Assembly: GCF_002917095.1 (NCBI RefSeq)
Contig: NZ_PQGA01000032.1
Span: 1-49,797 of the forward strand
Source: Paraburkholderia eburnea
GTDB taxonomy: Bacteria; Pseudomonadota; Gammaproteobacteria; Burkholderiales; Burkholderiaceae
Length of the DNA: 49,797 nt
Direction of reading: 5' to 3'
Shown: positions 8,863-16,501 of the stretch, in pieces
Position numbering within the stretch: the stretch's first letter is position 1
How the letters are laid out: each line of letters starts with the position of its first letter
Made by a program: the position numbers and the translations under genes
The notes under the pieces: model-generated
Seen by the model: only the letters and a program-made list of their open reading frames with translations
Databases searched by the model: none
What the model was told of the DNA's origin: nothing

Positions 8863-9528
8863 ATGAAGCTCGTCATTGGAGACAAGAACTATTCGTCGTG
8901 GTCGATGCGCCCGTGGCTGCTGCTGACGCATTTCGGCATTCCCTTCGAGGAGGTGATGATCGAACTCGACCGGCCCGGCACGAAGGACGCGATCCTGTCG
9001 TTTTCGGCCTCGGGCAAGGTGCCGTGCCTCGTCAGCGACGATGGCGCGGCGGTGTGGGATTCGCTAGCCATCGCCGAAACGTTGGCCGAGCGCTTCCCGC
9101 AGCACGCCATGTGGCCGCGCGAGCCGAACGCGCGCGCCCAGGCGCGCAGCGTGAGCGCCGAAATGCACTCGGGTTTCGCCGAACTGCGCACGCGTATGCC
9201 GATGGCGATCCGCACCTCGAAGCCCGGCACGGGCGCCACACCCGGCGCGCTCGCCGACGTCGCGCGTATCGATGCGCTCTGGAATGCCTGCCTCGACGTG
9301 AGCGGCGGCCCGTTTCTATTCGGCGAGTTCGGCATTGCCGACGCGATGTACGCGCCGGTCGTGATGCGTTTCAACAGCTACGCGCCGCCGCTTTCGCCGA
9401 AGGCCGCCGCCTACGCCGCGCGCGTGACGGCGCTGCCCGCCGTGGCCGCATGGATCGAGGCTGCGCGCAAGGAAACGCATCGCATCGGGCACGACGAACC
9501 CGACGCGTCCAGCGACCACGCCGCATGA
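8863..9528 (+). CDS. Glutathione S-transferase family protein
   Basis: The 221-residue protein has an N-terminal thioredoxin-like GST domain with NYSSWSMRPWL (residues 9-19, whose serines are the usual catalytic position in this branch), the SGKVPCLV turn with the cis-proline that binds glutathione, and DSLAIAETLAERFP. The C-terminal half is the all-helical GST domain. It resembles the zeta/omega-like bacterial group of unknown substrate. Its stop codon overlaps the ATG of cca by four bases (ATGA), implying translational coupling to tRNA maturation, though no functional link is known. Confidence 0.88.
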   Translation: MKLVIGDKNYSSWSMRPWLLLTHFGIPFEEVMIELDRPGTKDAILSFSASGKVPCLVSDDGAAVWDSLAIAETLAERFPQHAMWPREPNARAQARSVSAEMHSGFAELRTRMPMAIRTSKPGTGATPGALADVARIDALWNACLDVSGGPFLFGEFGIADAMYAPVVMRFNSYAPPLSPKAAAYAARVTALPAVAAWIEAARKETHRIGHDEPDASSDHAA

Positions 9529-10784
9529 AGATCTATGTCGTAGGCGGCGCGATCCGCGATGAAATGCTCGGCCTGCCGGTGCGCGACCGCGATTACGTCG
9601 TGGTGGGCGCCACGCCCGAACAGATGGCGGCGCAGGGTTATCGTCCGGTGGGCAAGGACTTTCCGGTCTTTCTGCATCCCGAGACCCAGGAGGAATACGC
9701 GCTCGCGCGCACCGAGCGCAAGACCGCCGCGGGCTATCACGGCTTCCAGTTCTTCTACGCGCCCGATGTCACGCTCGAAGAGGATCTGGCGCGGCGCGAT
9801 CTCACGATCAACGCGATGGCGCGCGAGATCCAGCCTGGCGGCGTGCTGACCGGGCCGGTGGTCGATCCGTTCGGCGGCGCGAACGATCTGAAGGCGCGCG
9901 TGTTCCGCCACGTGAGCGATGCGTTTCTCGAAGATCCGGTGCGCATTCTGCGGGTGGCGCGTTTCGCCGCGCGTTTCGCCGATTTCACCGTTGCGCCCGA
10001 AACCATGGCGCTCATGCGCGCAATGGTGGCATCGGGCGAAGCCGATGCGCTCGTGCCCGAACGCGTCTGGCAGGAAGTCTCGCGCGGGCTGATGGAAGCG
10101 AAGCCTTCGCGCATGTTCGAGGTATTGCGCGAATGCGGCGCGCTCGCGCGCGTGATGCCCGAAGTCGATAGTCTCTTCGGCGTGCCGCAGCGCGCGGACT
10201 ATCACCCGGAAGTCGATACCGGCATTCACGTGATGATGGTGATCGACCATGCGGCGGCGCAGGGCTATACGCTGCCGGTGCGTTTCGCCGCGCTCACGCA
10301 CGACCTGGGCAAGGCGACCACGCCCGAGGACGTGCTGCCGCGCCACATCGGCCACGAAGGCCGCAGCGTCGATCTGCTCAAGCCGCTGTGCGACCGCTTG
10401 CGCGTGCCCAACGAATGCCGCGATCTCGCGCTGCTGGTCGCGCGCGAGCATGGCAACGTGCATCGCGTGATGGACATGGGCGCCCCGGCGCTCGTGCGTA
10501 TGCTCGAACGCAGCGACGCGCTGCGCAAGCCCGCGCGCTTCGCCGAAGCCTTGCAGGCCTGCGAATCCGATCTGCGCGGACGCCTGAACTGGGAGAACGC
10601 GCCTTATCCGCAGGCCGAACGGCTGCGCGTCGCGCTGGTGGCCGCGCGCGCGGTGGACGCGGGCGCGATCGCGCGCACGGTGACCGAAGCCAGCGCCGAT
10701 AAAAACGTCGCGGAGAAAATCAAGGAAGCGGTGCACCGCGCACGCGTGGAATCGGTGGAAGCGGCGTTGGCTGCGCAAAGCTGA
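9525..10784 (+). CDS. cca: Multifunctional CCA tRNA nucleotidyltransferase with HD domain
   Basis: A 419-residue class II CCA-adding enzyme that repairs or completes the 3' CCA of tRNAs. GGAIRDEMLG (7-16) and DRDYVVVG (21-28) form the nucleotidyltransferase head with its metal-binding Asp residues; RRDLTINAMA and EDPVRILRVARFAARF are the neck motifs. The C-terminal HD domain (ALTHDLGKATTP, then HIGHEGRS) fits the E. coli-type enzyme with phosphatase and phosphodiesterase activity. The start is set by the ATGA overlap with the GST gene and by the family N-terminus; the open frame upstream is the antisense-like shadow of the GST gene. Length is normal for the family. Confidence 0.95.
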   Translation: MKIYVVGGAIRDEMLGLPVRDRDYVVVGATPEQMAAQGYRPVGKDFPVFLHPETQEEYALARTERKTAAGYHGFQFFYAPDVTLEEDLARRDLTINAMAREIQPGGVLTGPVVDPFGGANDLKARVFRHVSDAFLEDPVRILRVARFAARFADFTVAPETMALMRAMVASGEADALVPERVWQEVSRGLMEAKPSRMFEVLRECGALARVMPEVDSLFGVPQRADYHPEVDTGIHVMMVIDHAAAQGYTLPVRFAALTHDLGKATTPEDVLPRHIGHEGRSVDLLKPLCDRLRVPNECRDLALLVAREHGNVHRVMDMGAPALVRMLERSDALRKPARFAEALQACESDLRGRLNWENAPYPQAERLRVALVAARAVDAGAIARTVTEASADKNVAEKIKEAVHRARVESVEAALAAQS

Positions 10785-10811
10785 AAGCGCGTTATCCAGC
10801 GCGAAAAGCGT

Positions 10812-11006
10812 TCAGAGCACGCGCACGATAAACGACAACGCCATCGACAACACGAGCGTCGACATGAACGGCAGCGGGTACTCGCGGCCAAACAGGCGCA
10901 GCGTGACGTCGCCGGGCAGGCGGCCGATGCCGAGCTTGCGCAACCACGGCTGCGCGCCCGACAGGATCGCGACGGCGATGAAGGTGGTGATGAACCAGCG
11001 GATCAT
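10812..11006 (-). CDS. DUF2905 small membrane protein
   Basis: A 64-residue protein with a first transmembrane segment (about residues 3-19), a short loop carrying KLGIGRLPGDVTLRLFGREY, and a second transmembrane segment at the C-terminus. The GRLPGD loop is the DUF2905 signature. Function is unknown. The ATG at 11006 begins right at the first hydrophobic segment; the upstream open extension is not hydrophobic and was rejected. It lies 37 bp downstream of the methyltransferase gene on the same strand and converges with cca. Confidence 0.85.
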   Translation of the reverse strand: MIRWFITTFIAVAILSGAQPWLRKLGIGRLPGDVTLRLFGREYPLPFMSTLVLSMALSFIVRVL

Positions 11007-11043
11007 GGGCGCGCGTTCCGGGCGGGGTGGCTCAAAGTGTCGT

Positions 11044-12258
11044 TCAGAGCGTGTGGCTGCGGTCGCCGCGCGCAAAAGCGGCAATCGTCGAATCGATGCC
11101 GCGCGAGAACGCGATCACCTTGAACAACTCGCCCATTTCCGCTTCGGAAACGAGCTTTTGCACTGCGTTCGCGGCCGGCATGAAGCGCACGACATCGCGC
11201 GGATCGATTTCGCCGAGGACTTCGGTGATGCCCGCGTTCATCAGGAAGCGCGCCTGCGAGGTGTAGCCGAGCAGATCCGCGCCGGTCTCGACGCCCGCCT
11301 GGGCGATGCCGCTGAATTCGACGTGCGCCGTGATGTCCTGCAAGCCAGGGTAGAGAAACGGATCGTCGTGCGCGCGGTGGCGGTAGTGGCACATCAGTGT
11401 GCCCTGCACGCGCTGCGGGTGGTAGTACTCGCTCTCCGGAAAACCGTAGTCGATGAAGAACGCCGCGCCGCGCGTGAGCATCGCGCAAACGGTGCGCGTG
11501 AAGGCGAGCGCGGCTTCGTGCGTTTCCGCCACATAGTCGTCGCTGCCGTCGATGGCGGCGAGCACGCTGCCCGGCACGCTCTGCGCCCAGTCGGCGTCGC
11601 GCCCGCTCATGGCCGGACGGTCGGAGAACACGAAGCCGCCGGCGTCGCCCACGGCCACACCGCGCTCGTGCCACACCGCATCCTTGCGCGCGAACAGACG
11701 CACCGGCATCGCGTCGAGCACCTCGTTGCCGATCACCACGCCTTCGAAGCGCTCGGGCAAGGCATCGAGCCATTGCACGCGCTCAAGCAGATGCGGCGCG
11801 CGCTGCGCGATGGTTTCGCGCTGACGTTCGCGCAGTTCGCCCGAGAGATCGACGATCGAATACGCGTCGAACGGCACACCCAGCGCTTCGAGCGCGAGCA
11901 TCACGCCCGCCGCGAGCCGGCCCGTGCCCGCGCCGAACTCCATCAGCGCGCGCGTGCCGCTCGCTGCGAGCGCTTCGCCCACGGCACGCGCGAGCGTGGC
12001 GGCGAACAGCGGCGACATCTCGGGCGCGGTCACGAAGTCGCTGCCGTCGTCGGCCAGCAGGCCGAACTTGCGCGAGCCGCCGCTGTAGTAGCCCAGGCCA
12101 GGCGCGTAGAGCGCACGCTCCATGTAGCGGTCAAATGGCAGCCAGCCGCCCGCTGCGGCGATCTCCGCGCGCAGGGTTGCGGCGAGCGCCTCGGACTGCG
12201 CGAGCGCGATCGGCTCGGGAACAGGTAAACTAGCGGGTTCGTGAGCTTTCGGATTCAT
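11044..12258 (-). CDS. MidA/NDUFAF7-family SAM-dependent methyltransferase
   Basis: The 404-residue protein matches the MidA/NDUFAF7 family: GWLPFDRYMERALYAPGLGY near the N-terminus, then FVTAPEMSPLFAATLAR, the SAM-binding FGAGTGRLAAG, and a GNEVLDAMPVR motif. In mitochondria NDUFAF7 methylates an arginine of the NDUFS2 subunit of complex I; for bacterial members the target is inferred only. The start at ATG 12258 was chosen because the longer frame would run far into the divergent reductase gene. It heads a pair with the DUF2905 gene and is divergent from the FolM-like gene, the two starts being 13 bp apart. Confidence 0.85.
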   Translation of the reverse strand: MNPKAHEPASLPVPEPIALAQSEALAATLRAEIAAAGGWLPFDRYMERALYAPGLGYYSGGSRKFGLLADDGSDFVTAPEMSPLFAATLARAVGEALAASGTRALMEFGAGTGRLAAGVMLALEALGVPFDAYSIVDLSGELRERQRETIAQRAPHLLERVQWLDALPERFEGVVIGNEVLDAMPVRLFARKDAVWHERGVAVGDAGGFVFSDRPAMSGRDADWAQSVPGSVLAAIDGSDDYVAETHEAALAFTRTVCAMLTRGAAFFIDYGFPESEYYHPQRVQGTLMCHYRHRAHDDPFLYPGLQDITAHVEFSGIAQAGVETGADLLGYTSQARFLMNAGITEVLGEIDPRDVVRFMPAANAVQKLVSEAEMGELFKVIAFSRGIDSTIAAFARGDRSHTL

Positions 12259-12271
12259 CCCGGCATTGTAA

Positions 12272-13147
12272 ATGAGCGCATCTTCCGGCATCGGCGCAGC
12301 GGATCGCGAGGTGAATACCCTCGCGCAAACGGGCAAATCGGCATCCGACCCCACGCGCGTCGTGCTGGTGACGGGCGGCGCGCGCCGTATCGGCCGGGCG
12401 TTGTCGGTGGGTTTCGCGGCGCGCGGCTGGGATGTCGCCGTGCACTATGGCGAATCGGCCGGCGAGGCCGAGGAAGTCGTCGCCGAAATCCGCGCGATGG
12501 GCCGCCGTGCAATCGCGCTGCACGCCGATCTGGCGAACGAGGCGCAGGTGGCGCGACTCGTGCCGGACTGCGTGGCGGCGCTGGGCCTGCCCGCGTGCGT
12601 GCTCAATAACGCTTCGCGCTTCGAGGAAGACACGGCGCGCGACGTCGGCTACGCGCGGCTTCAGCATCTGATGGCGATCAACGTCGGCGCGCCGCTCGTG
12701 CTGGCGCGCACGCTCTGGGAAGCGACGCCCGAAGCCGCCGTGGACGACGAGACGCTGCGCGCCTGCGTCATCAACGTGCTCGACCAGAAGCTGTACAACA
12801 TGAATCCGGATTACCTGTCGTACACGCTGACCAAGGCCGCGTTGCAGAACGCGACCGTGGCGCTGGCCCAGGCGCTCGCGCCGAAGCTGCGCGTGGTGGG
12901 ACTCGCGCCGGGCCTCACGCTGCAGTCGGGCGACCAGACGCAGGACGGCTTTGCCGCCGCGCATAAGGTAACGCCGCTTGGGCGTGCGTCGCGCCCCAAC
13001 GATCTCGTCGAGGCCGCGCTGTATCTCGCGCAGGCTTCGGGCGTGACCGGCACGACGCTCGTTGTCGATGGCGGTCAGCATCTCGTGCCGCTGCCGCGCG
13101 ACGTGATGTTTTTGACCGGCGGCGCAGCCGAAACATCGGCTGGCTGA
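12272..13147 (+). CDS. folM: FolM-like short-chain reductase (dihydromonapterin/dihydrofolate reductase type)
   Basis: A 291-residue SDR. The cofactor motif is TGGARRIG (34-41), the TGX3RXG form typical of pteridine reductases and FolM rather than the usual TGX3GXG, and it favours NADPH. LNNAS, the YTLTK catalytic Tyr/Lys pair and VDGGQH complete the fold. FolM reduces dihydromonapterin and, weakly, dihydrofolate. The next gene in the same direction encodes dihydroneopterin aldolase, which supports a pterin role. A GTG codon at position 14 of the frame is an alternative start. The symbol is given by family and context; the substrate is inferred. Confidence 0.75.
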   Translation: MSASSGIGAADREVNTLAQTGKSASDPTRVVLVTGGARRIGRALSVGFAARGWDVAVHYGESAGEAEEVVAEIRAMGRRAIALHADLANEAQVARLVPDCVAALGLPACVLNNASRFEEDTARDVGYARLQHLMAINVGAPLVLARTLWEATPEAAVDDETLRACVINVLDQKLYNMNPDYLSYTLTKAALQNATVALAQALAPKLRVVGLAPGLTLQSGDQTQDGFAAAHKVTPLGRASRPNDLVEAALYLAQASGVTGTTLVVDGGQHLVPLPRDVMFLTGGAAETSAG

Positions 13148-13205
13148 GCAAAGAGGCGTTGATCGTGTGAGTTCACCACGAAACGCAACTAAATGAATTT
13201 ACCGC

Positions 13206-13254
13206 CGCCCCTACCCAAGCGCACGCTTCGCGTGCGGCTGGGCCGGCAGGGGCG
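13206..13254. repeat. Long imperfect hairpin between the FolM-like gene and folB
   Basis: CGCCCCT (13206-13212) pairs with AGGGGCG (13248-13254), and inside it CCCA/TGGG and GCACGC/GCGTGC pair around a TTC loop. There is no T-run after either side, so it is not a classical intrinsic terminator. It dominates the 312-bp gap 13148-13459, in which I see no convincing gene. It could act as a transcript end or a processing site. Confidence 0.45.
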
Positions 13255-13459
13255 GGGGTGGCCGGTCTGACCGGCTCGAACGGATCATCGGAGTCTGGCG
13301 ACATGCCGGGTCCGAGCGATCGCGCCGGCCCGAACGCCGCGCCAGGCGGGTGCGTAACTCGCGCCCACGCGCTTTGCAAGATCAACCGTATGACCCGCCG
13401 GGCGCCCGCGCCCGCGAGACGTGCCCAATACACGCACGCTTTTATCGACTGGAACGAAC

Positions 13460-13855
13460 ATGTCCGCTGTACTCCTGCATCCCCGGCTCGCCGACTGCCG
13501 CCGCCTTTTTCTGCGCAACTACGAAGTGCACATCAACATCGGCGTGCATGACTTCGAAAAACGCGGCGAACAACGCGTCGTGATCAACGTCGATCTGTAC
13601 GTGCCGCTCGCCTCGACCACGCCGCGCGAAGACAAGCTGCGCGAAGTCGTCGACTACGACTACATGCGCGCGACCGTCGCGGCACGCATCGGCCAGGGCC
13701 ACATCCACCTGCAGGAAACGCTCGTCGACGATCTGGCCAGCGCGCTGCTCGCGCACGAACAGGTGCGCGCGGTGCGCGTGTCGACCGAGAAGCCCGACGT
13801 CTATGCCGACTGCGACGCGGTGGGCGTCGAGGTCTTTCGCATCAAGGAGGACTGA
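13460..13855 (+). CDS. folB: Dihydroneopterin aldolase
   Basis: The 131-residue enzyme converts 7,8-dihydroneopterin to 6-hydroxymethyl-dihydropterin and glycolaldehyde in folate synthesis. LRNYEVHINIGVHDFEKRG at about residues 18-36 contains the conserved Glu/His region, QRVVINVDLYV is the central strand and STEKPDVYADCDAVGVEV carries the conserved lysine. The ATG at 13460 gives the family N-terminus; an in-frame ATG at 13421 adds 13 unrelated residues. It is four bases from ttcA, so the two are surely co-transcribed. Confidence 0.9.
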   Translation: MSAVLLHPRLADCRRLFLRNYEVHINIGVHDFEKRGEQRVVINVDLYVPLASTTPREDKLREVVDYDYMRATVAARIGQGHIHLQETLVDDLASALLAHEQVRAVRVSTEKPDVYADCDAVGVEVFRIKED

Positions 13856-13858
13856 GCC

Positions 13859-14845
13859 ATGAACGCACCCGAAACGCTGCCCGTGGAACAGGACCAGGCT
13901 GAAGCGAAGCAGACCGCAGGCGAAGGCCGCCCCGCGCTCACCAAACGCGAGCAGAAGGACGCCTACGAAAACAACAAGCTGTTCAAGCGCATCGTGCGTC
14001 AGGTCGGCCAGGCGATCGGCGACTACAACATGATCGAGAACGGCGACAAGGTCATGGTCTGTCTGTCCGGCGGCAAGGACAGCTACGCGATGCTCGACAT
14101 CCTGATGCGGCTGCGCGAGCGCGCGCCGATCGATTTCGAGATCGTCGCCGTGAACCTCGACCAGAAGCAGCCTGGCTTCCCGGAGCATGTGCTGCCTGAA
14201 TACCTCGACAAGATCGGCGTGCCGTATCACATCGAGAACCAGGACACCTACAGCATCGTCAAACGCCTCGTGCCCGAGGGCAAGACCACGTGCTCGCTGT
14301 GCTCGCGTCTGCGCCGCGGCATTCTGTACCGCGTGGCGGGGGAACTGGGCGCGACCAAGATCGCGCTCGGCCATCATCGCGACGACATCCTGCAAACGCT
14401 GCTGCTGAACCTGTTCTACGGCGGCAAGCTCAAGGGCATGCCGCCCAAGCTGCAGTCGGATGACGGCAAGAACATCGTGATCCGCCCGCTCGCCTATGTG
14501 AAGGAAGTCGATCTGGAGAAGTACGCCGAACTGCGCGAATTCCCGATCATTCCGTGCAACCTGTGCGGCAGCCAGCCGAACCTCAAGCGCGCGGAAATGA
14601 AGGCGCTGATCCGCGACTGGGACAAACGCTTCCCGGGCCGCGTCGAGAACATGTTCAACGCGCTCGGCAAGGTCGTGCCTTCGCATCTGATGGACGCGTC
14701 GCTGTTCGACTTCAAGGGCCTGCGCACGACCGGCGAGGCCGATCCGAACGGCGATATCGCCTTCGACGAAGATCCGTGTTCGACGGAAACGACGTCGCCC
14801 GCCGAAGGCGCGACGATCCAGTTCCGTCCGTTCGACGAACTCTGA
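13859..14845 (+). CDS. ttcA: tRNA 2-thiocytidine(32) synthetase TtcA
   Basis: A 328-residue PP-loop ATPase that thiolates cytidine 32 of certain tRNAs using a [4Fe-4S] cluster. The ATP loop SGGKDS is at residues 70-75; CSLC (Cys145, Cys148) and CNLC (Cys233, Cys236) are the cysteine pairs, of which three residues are expected to bind the cluster; GHHRDD lies between them. The N-terminal extension (about 28 residues) is polar and variable. AAGGAGGAC near the end of folB supplies its ribosome site. An intrinsic terminator follows 35 bp after the stop. Confidence 0.95.
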   Translation: MNAPETLPVEQDQAEAKQTAGEGRPALTKREQKDAYENNKLFKRIVRQVGQAIGDYNMIENGDKVMVCLSGGKDSYAMLDILMRLRERAPIDFEIVAVNLDQKQPGFPEHVLPEYLDKIGVPYHIENQDTYSIVKRLVPEGKTTCSLCSRLRRGILYRVAGELGATKIALGHHRDDILQTLLLNLFYGGKLKGMPPKLQSDDGKNIVIRPLAYVKEVDLEKYAELREFPIIPCNLCGSQPNLKRAEMKALIRDWDKRFPGRVENMFNALGKVVPSHLMDASLFDFKGLRTTGEADPNGDIAFDEDPCSTETTSPAEGATIQFRPFDEL

Positions 14846-14880
14846 TCCGGTAAGCGCCACGAAAAAGCGCATCGGACCCC

Positions 14881-14917
14881 AAGCGGCCGCGGGTGGCGAA
14901 CCCCCGGCCGCTTTTTT
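14881..14917 (+). terminator. Intrinsic terminator after ttcA
   Basis: AAGCGGCCG (14881-14889) pairs with CGGCCGCTT (14905-14913), and a T6 run follows. It should end the folM-folB-ttcA transcript before the glmU promoter. Confidence 0.85.
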
Positions 14918-14955
14918 ACGCCCGCAGGAAGTGTGTAAAAGAGTGTTCCGTTGGG

Positions 14956-15006
14956 CCGCCAGAGCCTGCTGGCGGGGCATTTTGGGTATAGCTCACATGC
15001 TAGAAT
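14956..15006 (+). promoter_or_regulatory. Probable glmU promoter region with inverted repeat
   Basis: CCGCCAG (14956-14962) and CTGGCGG (14969-14975) form a perfect inverted repeat with a 6-bp centre. A good -10 hexamer TAGAAT follows at 15001-15006, 34 bp before the glmU ATG, but the -35 is poor (TTTTGG-like). The repeat sits just upstream of where a -35 would be, consistent with an activator or repressor site. Confidence 0.45.
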
Positions 15007-15040
15007 CGTTCGCTTCATTCCCTCTCAAGTCACCGATGCA

Positions 15041-16402
15041 ATGAACATCGTGATCCTCGCGGCAGGCATGGGCAAACGCATGCACTCCGCGCTGCCGAAA
15101 GTGCTTCACCCGCTCGCCGGTCAGCCGCTTCTCTCGCACGTCATCCACACTGCCCGCAGTCTTTCGCCTTCGCGCCTCGTGGTCGTGATCGGTCATGGCG
15201 GCGACGCCGTGCGCGAGGCGGTTAGCGCGCCCGATGTGCAATTCGCCGTGCAGGAACAGCAGCTCGGCACCGGCCATGCGCTGGCGCAGGCGCTGCCGCT
15301 GCTCGACCCGTCCGTGCCCACGCTCGTGCTCTACGGCGACGTGCCGCTCACGCGCGCGTCCACGCTCAGGCGCCTGACCGACGCCGCCGGCGCGAACGCC
15401 TACGGCATCCTCACGGTGACGCTCGACAACCCCACGGGGTACGGGCGCATCGTGCGCGGCGCGACCGGCTCGGTCGTGCGCATCGTCGAGCAGAAAGACG
15501 CCAGCGACGACGAGCGCCTGATCGAGGAGATCAACACCGGCATCGTCGTCACGCCCACCGCGCCGCTCGCGGGCTGGCTCGCGGCGCTGCGCAACGACAA
15601 CGCCCAGGGCGAGTATTACCTCACCGATGTCGTGGAAGCTGCCATCGCGTCCGGTCATCCGGTCGTCACGGCGCAGCCCGACGAGGAATGGGAAACGCTC
15701 GGCGTGAACAGCAAGCAGCAGCTCGCGGAACTGGAGCGCGTCTATCAGCGCAACGCCGCCGACGCGCTGCTCGTCGCGGGCGTCACGCTCGCCGATCCGT
15801 CGCGCTTCGACCTGCGCGGCTCGATCAGCTGCGGGCGCGACGTGTTCATCGACGTGAACTGCGTGTTCGAAGGCCGCGTCACGCTGGGCGACAACGTGCG
15901 CATCGGCCCGAACTGCGTGATCCGCGACGCGGTGATTGGCGCGGGCACGCGCGTGGACGCGTACACGCACATCGAAAGCGCGAAGGTGGGCGCGAACGCG
16001 GTGCTCGGCCCCTACGCGCGGCTGCGCCCCGGCGCGCAGCTCGCCGACGAAGTCCACGTGGGCAATTTCGTCGAAGTGAAGAACGCCAATATCGGTCTCG
16101 GTTCGAAGGCGAATCACCTGAGCTATGTCGGTGACGCCGATATCGGCGCGGGCGTGAATATCGGCGCGGGCACCATCACCTGCAATTACGACGGCGCGAA
16201 CAAGCATCGCACCGTGATCGAGGATCAGGTGTTCGTCGGCTCGGACACGCAACTGGTCGCGCCGGTGCGCGTGGGCCGCGGCGTGACCATCGCGGCGGGC
16301 ACCACCGTCTGGAAGGACGTCGCCGAAGGTGCGCTCGTCCTCAACGAAAAGACCCAGATCGAAAAAACCGGCTACGTTCGGCCGGTGAAAAAGAAAAGCT
16401 GA
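15041..16402 (+). CDS. glmU: Bifunctional UDP-GlcNAc pyrophosphorylase / glucosamine-1-phosphate N-acetyltransferase
   Basis: The 453-residue enzyme makes UDP-GlcNAc from glucosamine-1-phosphate, acetyl-CoA and UTP for peptidoglycan and LPS. The N-terminal domain has LAAGMGKRMHS and PKVLHPLAG (about 6-27), GTGHALAQA and YGDVPL; the C-terminal half is a left-handed beta-helix of hexapeptide repeats, with NHLSYVGDADIG and GTITCNYDGANK near the acetyl-CoA site. The ATG at 15041 gives the family start. Length is normal. It is followed after 99 bp by glmS, the preceding step of the pathway. Confidence 0.97.
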   Translation: MNIVILAAGMGKRMHSALPKVLHPLAGQPLLSHVIHTARSLSPSRLVVVIGHGGDAVREAVSAPDVQFAVQEQQLGTGHALAQALPLLDPSVPTLVLYGDVPLTRASTLRRLTDAAGANAYGILTVTLDNPTGYGRIVRGATGSVVRIVEQKDASDDERLIEEINTGIVVTPTAPLAGWLAALRNDNAQGEYYLTDVVEAAIASGHPVVTAQPDEEWETLGVNSKQQLAELERVYQRNAADALLVAGVTLADPSRFDLRGSISCGRDVFIDVNCVFEGRVTLGDNVRIGPNCVIRDAVIGAGTRVDAYTHIESAKVGANAVLGPYARLRPGAQLADEVHVGNFVEVKNANIGLGSKANHLSYVGDADIGAGVNIGAGTITCNYDGANKHRTVIEDQVFVGSDTQLVAPVRVGRGVTIAAGTTVWKDVAEGALVLNEKTQIEKTGYVRPVKKKS

Positions 16403-16426
16403 ACGGCAGGACCAGCAGGAACATTC

Positions 16427-16473
16427 GGGCGGCGCGCGTTTGAGGCGTCAAAAGCGCATCGCGCACGCCGCCC
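16427..16473 (+). repeat. Structured glmU-glmS intergenic element
   Basis: GGGCGGCG (16427-16434) pairs with CGCCGCCC (16466-16473), and further pairs (CGCG/CGCG, then TTTGA/TCAAA) extend the stem inward. The glmS ATG is 29 bp downstream. There is no T-run, so it is not a simple terminator. In E. coli the glmUS message is processed between the genes and glmS is controlled by small RNAs; an analogous role here is inference. Confidence 0.5.
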
Positions 16474-16501
16474 CGCCTCTCATTGCAAAGGATCGAACTC
16501 C

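Noticed and set aside
13173..13433. Minus-strand 86-codon frame in the FolM-folB gap
   Set aside because: No ribosome site or recognisable domain; it runs across the large hairpin and is rich in Ala/Pro/Arg as expected by chance.
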